DNA of 64,000 nt. It comes from Flavobacterium potami (GTDB taxonomy: Bacteria > Bacteroidota > Bacteroidia > Flavobacteriales > Flavobacteriaceae). Positions 44,321 through 52,799 of the stretch are shown here, in pieces. Position 1 is the stretch's first letter. Each line of letters starts with the position of its first letter. The stretch lies in assembly GCF_020026915.1 (NCBI RefSeq), contig NZ_JAINUY010000002.1, positions 186,001 through 250,000 of the forward strand, written 5' to 3'. Below the pieces are notes generated by a model. That model was not told the DNA's origin. It saw only the letters and a program-made list of their open reading frames with translations, and ran no database searches. The position numbers and the translations under genes were made by a program.

Positions 44321-45640
44321 ATGAAAAAATATAAAGTGCTGTTTTTTGGGTTATTCTTACCTTTTTTGCTTTTTGGACAGGGCGATTTTTTGATGGAGAA
44401 CAATGCGACAAAGGCTACAATACCTTTTAAATTAATAAATAACCTCATTTTTATTCCCATAAAAGTAAACGGAGTAGAACTTAATTTTTTGTTGGATTCT
44501 GGAGTTGAAGAAACAATTCTCTTCAGCATGGAAGAAAAACAGGAAGTGAGTTTTAATAATGTTGAAAAAATCAAACTTCGAGGATTAGGAAGTGAAGAGG
44601 AAATAGAAGGACTCAAATCGACTAAAAATATTTTAGAAACACATGGTTTAAAATCAAGTGATCACATGGTTTATATCATCTTGGATCAAAGTTTCAATTT
44701 GTCTTCTCATATTGGTATTCCGGTTAATGGAATTATAGGTCATAAATTCTTTAGAAATAATTTAGTCGAAATCAATTATCAAAAAAAGCGAATTATTGTC
44801 CATTCTAAAAATGCTAAATTTCAAGGAAAATTAGATAAGAAATTTAAAATGGTTCCGATAACTATAGAAAGATCAAAGCCTTATATTGTAACTACTGCAA
44901 CGGTTAATAATGAGAAGATTGAGGCAAAACTTTTAATAGATATTGGTAATAGTGATGCTTTCTGGATTTTTGAAAACGACAAAATCAAACTTCCAGATAA
45001 AAATTTTCCCGATTTTTTAGGAAAAGGATTTAGCGGAGATATTGAAGGACATCGTGCTAAAATTGATCAGTTCTCTATTGACGAATTTGATTTCAAAAAA
45101 CCTATTGTTTCTTTTCCCGATTCACTTTCTATTAGAAATGTTAAGATGGTTCCAGGACGTATAGGTTCTGTTGGGGGAGAAGTACTTAAAAGGTTTACAC
45201 TGGTTATAAATTATAAGGATAAAGAACTCTATTTGAGAAAAAACTCCAAATTCAGTGAGCCATTCACCTATAATAAAAGTGGAATCTCTATTCAACATAA
45301 CGGACTGCAGTGGGTGCAAGAAACTGTTCATTTGGAAACAGTTAGAGTTGCCAATACTATGGACGAACTTCAAGATAAAAATAATAACAATTTTAAGTAC
45401 AAATTTGCTCTCAAGCCTGTTTATGAAATTGTAAATGTTCGCAGAAATTCAGCTGCAGAAAAATGTGGACTTCGTAAGGGGGATATTATTGTGAGTATTA
45501 ATAAAATCCAGCCTTACCGATATACTTTGCAGCAAATAAACAATCTTTTGAAATCTGAAGATGATGTATGGATTAATCTGGAAGTGGAAAGAAATAGTGT
45601 TGTTTTAAAATTCAGATTTAAACTAGAAGATGAGCTTTAG
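44321..45640 (+). CDS. Two-lobed retropepsin-like aspartic protease with PDZ domain
   Basis: A 439-residue exported protein (signal peptide about 1-20, ending LLFGQ). Two aspartic-protease half domains follow one another: the first has LLDSG (Asp59) with NGIIG downstream (136-140), the second has LLIDIG (Asp207) with GRIGSVGGEVL downstream. This is the DxG plus hydrophobic-hydrophobic-Gly pattern expected of each lobe in pepsin-like enzymes; the second triad DIG deviates from DTG/DSG. A C-terminal PDZ domain (about 360-439, AAEKCGLRKGDIIVSINKIQ) likely binds peptide tails. The ATG at 44321 is preferred over a TTG six bases upstream. Confidence 0.85.
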   Translation: MKKYKVLFFGLFLPFLLFGQGDFLMENNATKATIPFKLINNLIFIPIKVNGVELNFLLDSGVEETILFSMEEKQEVSFNNVEKIKLRGLGSEEEIEGLKSTKNILETHGLKSSDHMVYIILDQSFNLSSHIGIPVNGIIGHKFFRNNLVEINYQKKRIIVHSKNAKFQGKLDKKFKMVPITIERSKPYIVTTATVNNEKIEAKLLIDIGNSDAFWIFENDKIKLPDKNFPDFLGKGFSGDIEGHRAKIDQFSIDEFDFKKPIVSFPDSLSIRNVKMVPGRIGSVGGEVLKRFTLVINYKDKELYLRKNSKFSEPFTYNKSGISIQHNGLQWVQETVHLETVRVANTMDELQDKNNNNFKYKFALKPVYEIVNVRRNSAAEKCGLRKGDIIVSINKIQPYRYTLQQINNLLKSEDDVWINLEVERNSVVLKFRFKLEDEL

Positions 45641-45779
45641 TGACTAGATTATAAATTGTCTTGATTGAAAACTGTTTTTATTGTTAGATTTTATCTCGTT
45701 TTTTGTTTTTGTGAAAAAATGTTTGTTAAAAATATTCATATCCTTAGATATTTTATTATGTTTAACAAAAATTTAATCT

Positions 45780-48413
45780 ATGGCCAAAAACTACTTTAAT
45801 TTCTTACATTTTGTACTGTTTTTTATTTTTTTTACCATTCTTCCTACCCAAATCAACGCACAATGTGCAGGAACAGATGCACAAAAAATAATTTGTGATA
45901 TTGAAAATCCTGCAAACGAAACTTTGTCTTTGTTTTCTTTACTTGGTGGTTCTCCAACACCTGGAGGAACGTGGTCGGGTGAAAGTAACTTGAAAATTTT
46001 GGATCCTACTACAGGAATTTTACATCCTCAACTTATCACTAGAGGAGGAACTTATCGTTATACATATACGGTTCCTGCCACATCAGGTTGTACAAATAAT
46101 AAAGCCGTTGTAACACTTACAATTGGTGCCTTCCAAGGTGTTGGATCGCAGGCTACTGTTTGTAATGATAGTAATTTTTTTAATCTTTTTACTGCATTTG
46201 ATAGCAACTCAATGAGTCCACATTCCAACGGAAGATGGACAGATGTTAATGGAAGAACTCTTACTAATCCGTCTATATATATAGGTGATATCACTGAAAA
46301 AACAACACTTCAATACACCTATACTGTTCCTCCGGTTTTGGCATGTTCTACAGCAGAAAAATCTACGACTGTATTTGTTACGATTCTTATAGCACCTAAA
46401 CCAGGAACTCCTGAAAATTTAGATTTGTGTGGAACAACTGATTTGGCAGGATATACAAATTTAGATTTAGATGGCCAACTTACTGATCAAGACAAAGGTG
46501 GAATTTGGACAGGTCCAGGTTTAACCTCAGATACAGATCACAATGTCAATCTTAAAGAATTATTTGACATATCAGGACCAGGAGAATATACTTTTACTTA
46601 TAAAGTTTTGGCTGTCCCTGATAACTATATATGTAAAGATAAAAGTTCAGATGTAGTAATCACGCTCGAAAAGAGAATTGATTTTACAGGTTCTAAAATC
46701 GTAGCCACTAAAGATATATGTGAATCAGAGATTTCTACTGCAACATATTCTGCTAAAATAACAGAAGGTCCAGACGGTATTCCAAATGGAGAATACATAG
46801 TTACTTTTAATGTAAATGGCCCTGTTTCAGGATCCGAAGACGTAAGGGTGATTTGTGTCAATGGAGAACTCAATTTTCATATAAGATCGGCATATTTTCA
46901 GCAAGTAGGCAAATCTACTATAACTGTTACTAATATCGTTCAAGTTGCAGGGAAGAAATTATGTACCAATATATTTAGTCCATTTTCGACCGATTTGAAC
47001 GTTTATCCATTACCACGATTAAATGGAGCAACTATAACATCAACTCCCACCTGTCAGAACAAAGCTGGGTTAATGCAAATTAATGCGCCACAATTACTTG
47101 ACGGAAATTACCGAATTACATATAATATTAATGGAGATAATATTGCAACAGGTGAAACGGCAATTATAAAGGCAGAATCAGGAAAAGCATCTTTTGAGGT
47201 TCCAAGAAATTTAAATGTAAAAAGCGGATTATCAGTGATAACAATTCTTAATATAGTTAACATAACAAATCCATCACCGCAGTGTAGTAATACGGCAAAT
47301 GTAGCTGGAAATCTAATCATAAATCCTCTTCCAAATGCCACAACGGTAAGTGTTGCAGTTAATAATTATTGTTTGAATGACCCTGTTTCGGTTGCAGTTT
47401 CTGGACTAGGCAATTTGACAAATGTTAAGATTTCTTATACACTTTCAGATAGTAATTCCGCTGCATTACAAACTGTTACTCAGGTAGTAACAAACGGAAG
47501 AATCGATTTTATAATTCCAGCGGGCTTACTTTTAAATTCTGGAAATACAAAAATTACTTTGTTGAACTTAACGAATATGGTAACAGATTGTGATAGCGAT
47601 CTAATTAATGTATCGGATGATTTCATCATTAACCCTATTCCGGTAGCGCCAATTGCTACTGATCAGAAATTTTGTAAAGTAGACGAGGCAGCGATTGCTA
47701 ATTTAGAACCAAAAGGATCTCAATATAAATGGTATAACTCTGCGACTTCAACAACGCCACTTGCAGCTACTTATATCTTAAAAACAGAAGATTATTATCT
47801 AAGAGAAACTTCTGCGGCAGGATGTATTTCAGAAGCAACAAAAATTTCTGTAATAGTATATGATACTGCTGCACCAGTTATGAATGATACTCCAGATTTC
47901 TGCGGATTAGCAAATCCGACAGTTCAGGATTTATCAAACAAAACCAATGTTGCTGGAACAGTCGCGTGGTATGATGCTGTAAATGGTAATTTGCTCCCAT
48001 CGAGCACTCCTTTAGTTCATCATGTAACGTATTATGGATACGATTTAGATGGAAATACCAATTGTCTTTCTGTAAATCATATTGAAGTGGTGGTGTCATT
48101 GCAAGATTGTGATACATCGCAATATGATTTCTTTGTTCCAGATGGTTTTTCACCAAACGGAGATAATGTGAATGATACTTTTAGAATTCCTGATATTGAA
48201 TTTCTATACCCTAACTATACGCTTGAAATTTATAATAGATATGGAAATGGTATGTATAAAGGAGATAAAAACAAACCAGCCTGGGATGGTATGAACTATG
48301 AACAGAGCGGAATTGCCGGTGGAATAGCACCCAACGGAGTTTATTTTTATGTACTTCATTTTAATAAAGACAACAAACCTCCTCAACAAGGACGTCTTTA
48401 CTTAAATCGATAA
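45780..48413 (+). CDS. Type IX secretion cargo with type B C-terminal sorting domain
   Basis: An 877-residue surface or secreted protein. The signal peptide is about 1-27 (ending INAQ), followed by a chain of Ig-like beta modules with paired Cys and CxxPxP-type linkers. The last 90 residues form the gliding-motility-associated CHU_C/type B sorting domain: PDGFSPNGDNVNDTFRIPDI, LEIYNRYGNGMYKGD, AWDGMN, APNGVYFYVL and a terminal GRLYLNR. Type B cargo uses the T9SS with a dedicated SprF-like protein, and the gene for one follows directly. No enzymatic domain was recognised, so adhesion or matrix function is the likely role. Confidence 0.9.
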   Translation: MAKNYFNFLHFVLFFIFFTILPTQINAQCAGTDAQKIICDIENPANETLSLFSLLGGSPTPGGTWSGESNLKILDPTTGILHPQLITRGGTYRYTYTVPATSGCTNNKAVVTLTIGAFQGVGSQATVCNDSNFFNLFTAFDSNSMSPHSNGRWTDVNGRTLTNPSIYIGDITEKTTLQYTYTVPPVLACSTAEKSTTVFVTILIAPKPGTPENLDLCGTTDLAGYTNLDLDGQLTDQDKGGIWTGPGLTSDTDHNVNLKELFDISGPGEYTFTYKVLAVPDNYICKDKSSDVVITLEKRIDFTGSKIVATKDICESEISTATYSAKITEGPDGIPNGEYIVTFNVNGPVSGSEDVRVICVNGELNFHIRSAYFQQVGKSTITVTNIVQVAGKKLCTNIFSPFSTDLNVYPLPRLNGATITSTPTCQNKAGLMQINAPQLLDGNYRITYNINGDNIATGETAIIKAESGKASFEVPRNLNVKSGLSVITILNIVNITNPSPQCSNTANVAGNLIINPLPNATTVSVAVNNYCLNDPVSVAVSGLGNLTNVKISYTLSDSNSAALQTVTQVVTNGRIDFIIPAGLLLNSGNTKITLLNLTNMVTDCDSDLINVSDDFIINPIPVAPIATDQKFCKVDEAAIANLEPKGSQYKWYNSATSTTPLAATYILKTEDYYLRETSAAGCISEATKISVIVYDTAAPVMNDTPDFCGLANPTVQDLSNKTNVAGTVAWYDAVNGNLLPSSTPLVHHVTYYGYDLDGNTNCLSVNHIEVVVSLQDCDTSQYDFFVPDGFSPNGDNVNDTFRIPDIEFLYPNYTLEIYNRYGNGMYKGDKNKPAWDGMNYEQSGIAGGIAPNGVYFYVLHFNKDNKPPQQGRLYLNR

Positions 48414-48444
48414 ATCTCTTTTTATATTTTTAATATAATTTCTA

Positions 48445-49371
48445 ATGAAAAAAATACTACTCTTTATAAATTTCCTTTTCTATTTATCAGCCTTTGCTCA
48501 GCAAGATCCGGAGTATACACATTATATGTATAATATGAGCGTTGTGAATCCAGCGTATGCGACAGGAGTACCTGCGATGATGAATTTTGGAGGATTGTAC
48601 AGAACACAATGGGTTGGAGCTTACGGTGCTCCAAAGACCTTTACATTTTTTGGACATAGTGCCATTTCAGAAAAAATAGAAGCAGGAATCTCATTTATCT
48701 CAGACGATATTGGAGATGGTGCAAAAAAAGAAAATAATGTCTACGCTGATTTTGCCTACGTTTTAAAATTAGGAGGAAAAAACAAACTTTCACTTGGTTT
48801 AAAAGCAGGTTTTTCTTCGATGCAGACTAATTTCAACGGATTTCGTTTTACAGATCCGCAAACTGATATCGCTTTTTCAGAAAATATAAATGCTACAAAA
48901 CCAAACATTGGAGTTGGAGCTTACTATTTTAGAGATAATCTTTATGTTGGATTGTCGGCTCCTAATTTACTTAAATCAAAATATATTGAAGAAAAGTCTG
49001 GGGTAAATGCTTTTGGATCTGAAGAAATCCATACATTTTTAACAGCAGGTTACGTTTTTCAAGTAAATGATAGGTTGAAATTAAAACCTGCATTTATGTC
49101 AAAATTCGTAAAAGGTGCGCCCATAACTTTAGATGTAACAGCAAATGTTTTGTACAACGAAAAATTTGAATTAGGTGCTGCCTACAGAATAGACGATTCT
49201 GTAAGTGCTATGTTTAACATCAATGTTACACCTACTTTGAGAGTTGGGTATGCATACGATTATACACTTACAAACTTCGGACAGTTTAATTCTGGAACAC
49301 ATGAGATTATGCTGTTGTTCGATTTAGACCTATTAGGAAAAGGATTTGATAAATCACCAAGATTCTTCTAA
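48445..49371 (+). CDS. PorP/SprF-family type IX secretion outer-membrane protein
   Basis: A 308-residue outer-membrane barrel protein (signal peptide 1-18, ending FAQ). It begins QQDPEYTHYMYNMSVVNPAY (about 18-37), the family signature, followed by FGGLYRTQWVGAYGAPKTFT and VGYAYDYTL near the end. SprF-like proteins are needed for delivery of type B cargo and often sit directly after the cargo gene, as here (31-base gap). It is followed after one base by the OmpA-like gene. Confidence 0.93.
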   Translation: MKKILLFINFLFYLSAFAQQDPEYTHYMYNMSVVNPAYATGVPAMMNFGGLYRTQWVGAYGAPKTFTFFGHSAISEKIEAGISFISDDIGDGAKKENNVYADFAYVLKLGGKNKLSLGLKAGFSSMQTNFNGFRFTDPQTDIAFSENINATKPNIGVGAYYFRDNLYVGLSAPNLLKSKYIEEKSGVNAFGSEEIHTFLTAGYVFQVNDRLKLKPAFMSKFVKGAPITLDVTANVLYNEKFELGAAYRIDDSVSAMFNINVTPTLRVGYAYDYTLTNFGQFNSGTHEIMLLFDLDLLGKGFDKSPRFF

Positions 49372-49372
49372 G

Positions 49373-51511
49373 ATGAAAAATATGAAAAAACTACTTGTTA
49401 TTATATTCGTATTTTCAATACAGTTTATAAATGCTCAAGATCAGGAATTGATACGAGCAAAGAAATTTTTTGACAGAACTTATTATACTGAAGCTATAAT
49501 TTTATACCAAAAATTGGCAGACGAAAGACCTTCGCAAGAAGTCATTAAAAACTTAGCCGATTCGTATTATTACACTAATGATTTAATAAAAGCACAGCGC
49601 TACTATCGTCTTTTGGTAAAAAACTACAGTAATAATCTAGATAGCGAATATTATTTCAGATATGCGCAGACTTTAAAAGCGACTAATAGTTATGACGATG
49701 CAAATGCTGTTTTAAAAGAATATTATTCAAAATCAGCAAATACTGAAGCTGTTGTTAATTTTGAAAAAGACGTTAAAACGTTAGAAAATGTTTCAGCAAT
49801 TGGAAAACGTTTCGAAATTAAAAACTTGGCTATCAATACTCCAAACTCTGAATTTGGTGCTGTAAAATACAATGATAATTTAGTTTTTGCAGGAGTAAAA
49901 TTAAAACCAGGATTATTTGATAAAAAGTACAAATGGGATAATGAGACCTATTTGAATTTGGTGTCAATTCCATTAAAAAATATTAATTCAGGAGATTCTA
50001 TTGTGAATTATTTTGCCAAAGAATTAAAAACGGGAATGCACGAATCGAATGCGGTTTTTACCAAAGACGGTAAAACGATTTATTTTACAAGAAACAATTC
50101 AAAAAACGGAAAGAAAAAGAAAGACGAAAAGAAAATATCCAATCTTCAAATCTTTAAAGCAGAGCTGGTAAATGGAAAATGGACCAATATTACATCACTT
50201 CCATTCAATAGTCCGAACTATTCTGTAGAGCATCCAGCTTTAAGTGCCGACGAAAAAGTATTGTATTTTGCTTCTGATATGCCGGGTTCATTAGGTTCTT
50301 TTGATATCTATTCGGTTAATATTAATAAAGGAGCATTTGATAATCCGAAGAATTTGGGGCCAAATATCAATACTGATAAAAGAGAACAGTTTCCTTTTGT
50401 CTCTTCAGATAATAAACTTTATTTTTCTTCAGATGGTCATTTAGGATATGGTTCTTTAGATGTTTTTGTTTCCGAAATCAATGGTTCAGAGTTTGGAAAA
50501 GCAGTAAATGTCGGATTGCCTCTAAACTCCAATTTAGATGATTTTGCCTTTAATATAGATTCCAAAACCAAAGAAGGATTTTTTGCATCTAATAGAGAAG
50601 GAGGAAAGGGAAGCGACGATATTTATCAATTTAAAGAAATAAAAGATCTGATTGTCGAAGATTGCAAACAATTTATTGCAGGAACAATTACAGATATTGA
50701 TACCAAATTGGTTCTGGAAAATGCAACAGTTATGGTGCAAGATTCGGATAAAAAAACTTTAAATACAGTTACAACTGGAGTTGACGGAAAATTTAGTTTT
50801 ACAGTTCCTTGTGAAGCTTCGTATAAGATTTCGGCTTTTAAAGAAAATTACACAAATGCTTCTAAAACGTTGACTTTAGGCAAAACAAGAGATGCTGTAA
50901 ATGACGGTTCTTTAGAATTGAAATCTTTGGAAGCTATTAGACAAGAAGAGAAAATACTTGCCGAAAATAAAAGAAAGCAGGAGATTATTATAGAAGAAAA
51001 TAATAAGAAGAAAGAAGCTTTGGCTGCAATCGAATTGAAAGAAAAAGAAAAGAAAGCCAAAGAAGCTGCCATTGTTGCTGCTGAAGTTAGAAAAAATGAA
51101 AAAGTAAAAGAGATTCTAGCGCAAGAAAAAGATGTTGTAAAAGACAAAGATCGATTGATCATTAAAACAGATCCGATTTACTTTGATTACAATATGTGGT
51201 ATATCCGTAAGGAATCGAAAGTGGTTTTAGGAAGGGTTGTGGAGTTGATGAAGAAATATCCTGAAATGAAAATCGAAATAGGTTCGCATACCGATTCTAG
51301 AGGAAATGCTAAGTTCAATGAAGATTTGTCACAGAAAAGAGCCAATTCTACCAGAGAATTTATCATTCAGTCCGGGATTGATGCTAAACGTGTGACAGCA
51401 AAAGGTTATGGAGAATCTGTGCCAATCATCAAATGCAAAACAGACGAATCTTGTTCTGAGGAAGAACATGAGCTCAATAGAAGATCCGAATTTGTAATCA
51501 AAAATTTGTAA
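49373..51511 (+). CDS. OmpA-family protein with TPR, PD40 repeats and carboxypeptidase-regulatory domain
   Basis: A 712-residue periplasmic/outer-membrane protein. Order: signal peptide (about 1-22), TPR-like helices (about 25-125), PD40/WD40-like propeller repeats (about 160-430, for example NSPNYSVEHPALSADEKVLYFASD split over the repeat), a CarboxypepD_reg-like beta domain (about 440-525), a charged coiled coil (about 535-600) and the OmpA peptidoglycan-binding domain with GSHTDSRGNAKFNEDLSQKR and GYGESVPI. It probably anchors the cargo/SprF complex to peptidoglycan. The ATG at 49373 (one base after the SprF stop) is preferred over an upstream TTG. Confidence 0.9.
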   Translation: MKNMKKLLVIIFVFSIQFINAQDQELIRAKKFFDRTYYTEAIILYQKLADERPSQEVIKNLADSYYYTNDLIKAQRYYRLLVKNYSNNLDSEYYFRYAQTLKATNSYDDANAVLKEYYSKSANTEAVVNFEKDVKTLENVSAIGKRFEIKNLAINTPNSEFGAVKYNDNLVFAGVKLKPGLFDKKYKWDNETYLNLVSIPLKNINSGDSIVNYFAKELKTGMHESNAVFTKDGKTIYFTRNNSKNGKKKKDEKKISNLQIFKAELVNGKWTNITSLPFNSPNYSVEHPALSADEKVLYFASDMPGSLGSFDIYSVNINKGAFDNPKNLGPNINTDKREQFPFVSSDNKLYFSSDGHLGYGSLDVFVSEINGSEFGKAVNVGLPLNSNLDDFAFNIDSKTKEGFFASNREGGKGSDDIYQFKEIKDLIVEDCKQFIAGTITDIDTKLVLENATVMVQDSDKKTLNTVTTGVDGKFSFTVPCEASYKISAFKENYTNASKTLTLGKTRDAVNDGSLELKSLEAIRQEEKILAENKRKQEIIIEENNKKKEALAAIELKEKEKKAKEAAIVAAEVRKNEKVKEILAQEKDVVKDKDRLIIKTDPIYFDYNMWYIRKESKVVLGRVVELMKKYPEMKIEIGSHTDSRGNAKFNEDLSQKRANSTREFIIQSGIDAKRVTAKGYGESVPIIKCKTDESCSEEEHELNRRSEFVIKNL

Positions 51512-51575
51512 AATTATTTAAGAAAGAAAACCTTTTTATTTAACTTTATAAGATATCAACGAAATAAAAATAATT

Positions 51576-52055
51576 ATGAGAAATCTAACCTTATCTTGTT
51601 TGCTTTTATCCTTTATCGGATTGCATAGTTGTAAAAATGAAGAAAAACAAAAAGCTGATGAAGCTGCAAAAGCAGAAGGAGAGAAAGTTGTAAGTACTGC
51701 ATGTTACAAGGCGATTTATGAGAAAGATACCCTAGATTTAAAATTAAATACTTTAAAAAACGGAAAATTATCTGGAGACATGATCATGAGAGTTGCTCCA
51801 TCTACAGTGAGAACTGGTGAAGTTGCCGGCGAATTTCATGGTGATACTTTATTTGTGGACTATACTTTTAAAGACAATGTAAATAAAGACAAGACATTCA
51901 AAAATCCGATGGCACTTCTAAAACGAAATAATCAGCTTATTTTAGGAAACGGAGTTATGCAGACCACAATGGGAGTAACGTATTTAGTAAAAGACCAGCC
52001 AATAGATTTTGAAACGGTAAAATATAAATTTGATACGGCAGAATGTGCTGAGTAG
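51576..52055 (+). CDS. Small lipoprotein, function unknown
   Basis: A 159-residue predicted lipoprotein: the signal peptide ends with a lipobox (LHSC, Cys at about 19), followed by an acidic/Lys/Ala linker and a beta-rich domain (ACYKAIYEKDTLDLKLNTL, GEVAGEFHGDTLFVDYTF, PMALLKRNNQLILGNGVM). I do not recognise the domain. It follows the OmpA-like gene by 64 bases on the same strand and ends at a strong terminator, so it may belong to the T9SS cassette transcript. Confidence 0.8.
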   Translation: MRNLTLSCLLLSFIGLHSCKNEEKQKADEAAKAEGEKVVSTACYKAIYEKDTLDLKLNTLKNGKLSGDMIMRVAPSTVRTGEVAGEFHGDTLFVDYTFKDNVNKDKTFKNPMALLKRNNQLILGNGVMQTTMGVTYLVKDQPIDFETVKYKFDTAECAE

Positions 52056-52106
52056 AAATAAAAGAAAAAAGATTGGAGAAGCAAGATTGCTTCTTGTTAA
52101 AAAAAC

Positions 52107-52136
52107 AAAGCCGTTTCTAAATTTAGAAACGGCTTT
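52107..52136. terminator. Bidirectional terminator, perfect 30-base palindrome
   Basis: AAAGCCGTTTCTAAA and TTTAGAAACGGCTTT are exact complements with A-runs before and T-runs after, between convergent lipoprotein and DUF1573 genes. Confidence 0.92.
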
Positions 52137-52158
52137 TATTATTTTAGAAATTTAATCC

Positions 52159-52539
52159 TTATTGAACTTCTCCCTTAATTTTAAGAGCAACTCGTCCGTC
52201 AGGATAGTTTACTGCATTGGTTTCAACAGTAATGGTTTTACGAATAGGTCCTGCGACCATATTATATTTTACATCGATTTTTCCTTTTTTGCCCGGCTGA
52301 ATTGCTGCCGCTGGTTTGGTTACAATGATAGAGCTTACTGTAGATTCGGCACCTGTAATTAATAAAGGAGCGTCTCCGGTGTTTGTAAACTCAAAGGAAC
52401 GAAGTCCGTTGTCACCTTTAGAAATTTTTCCATAATCAATTGTATTGTCTGGGGCTGCAAATTCAATTTTTGGGCCATTTTGTGCAAAACCTATTGCGCT
52501 AAACAATAAGATTGCAATAAAAGAGGCTGCATTTTTCAT
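52159..52539 (-). CDS. DUF1573 (ASH/HYDIN-like) exported protein
   Basis: A 126-residue exported protein (signal peptide 1-19, ending GFAQ) with a single Ig-like DUF1573 domain: IDYGKISKGDNGLRSFEFTN (about 34-53), APLLITGAESTVSSI and PGKKGKIDVKYN. The family is abundant in Bacteroidota envelopes with no assigned activity. The usual Cys in the GCG motif is absent here (GAESTVSS), so a metal-binding role is unlikely. It is monocistronic. Confidence 0.88.
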   Translation of the reverse strand: MKNAASFIAILLFSAIGFAQNGPKIEFAAPDNTIDYGKISKGDNGLRSFEFTNTGDAPLLITGAESTVSSIIVTKPAAAIQPGKKGKIDVKYNMVAGPIRKTITVETNAVNYPDGRVALKIKGEVQ

Positions 52540-52670
52540 ATGAAATTAGTTTTTAATTGTAAGTAAATATACATTCTTTTAATTAACACACAAATTATTA
52601 ATTCGCTTTTTATAGTCTACTTAATTATTTACTTTTGCTGTGAGTTATAATTACAAAAATTGAACCAAAG

Positions 52671-52777
52671 TTTCGTTTATTTGTTTAACTGTTTAATCGT
52701 TTAATCGATCTGCCTGAATGCATTTCAAAAAAATAAAACGATTAAACGACTTAACGATTAAACGAATAAACAAAAAA
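52671..52777. repeat. Inverted octamer element upstream of valS
   Basis: Left arm TTTCGTTT, ATTTGTTT, AACTGTTT, AATCGTTT (52671-52702). Right arm ACGATTAA, ACGACTTA, ACGATTAA, ACGAATAA, ACAAAAAA (52738-52777). The arms are complementary and could form a stem around a 35-base loop, 22 bases before the valS ATG. Confidence 0.85.
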
Positions 52778-52799
52778 ATAAACGATTAAACATATATAA

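Noticed and set aside
44199..44411. 71-residue N-terminal extension of the aminotransferase
   Set aside because: It encodes an AT-rich, Tyr/Ile-rich tract unlike the family and overlaps the divergent protease gene and its leader.
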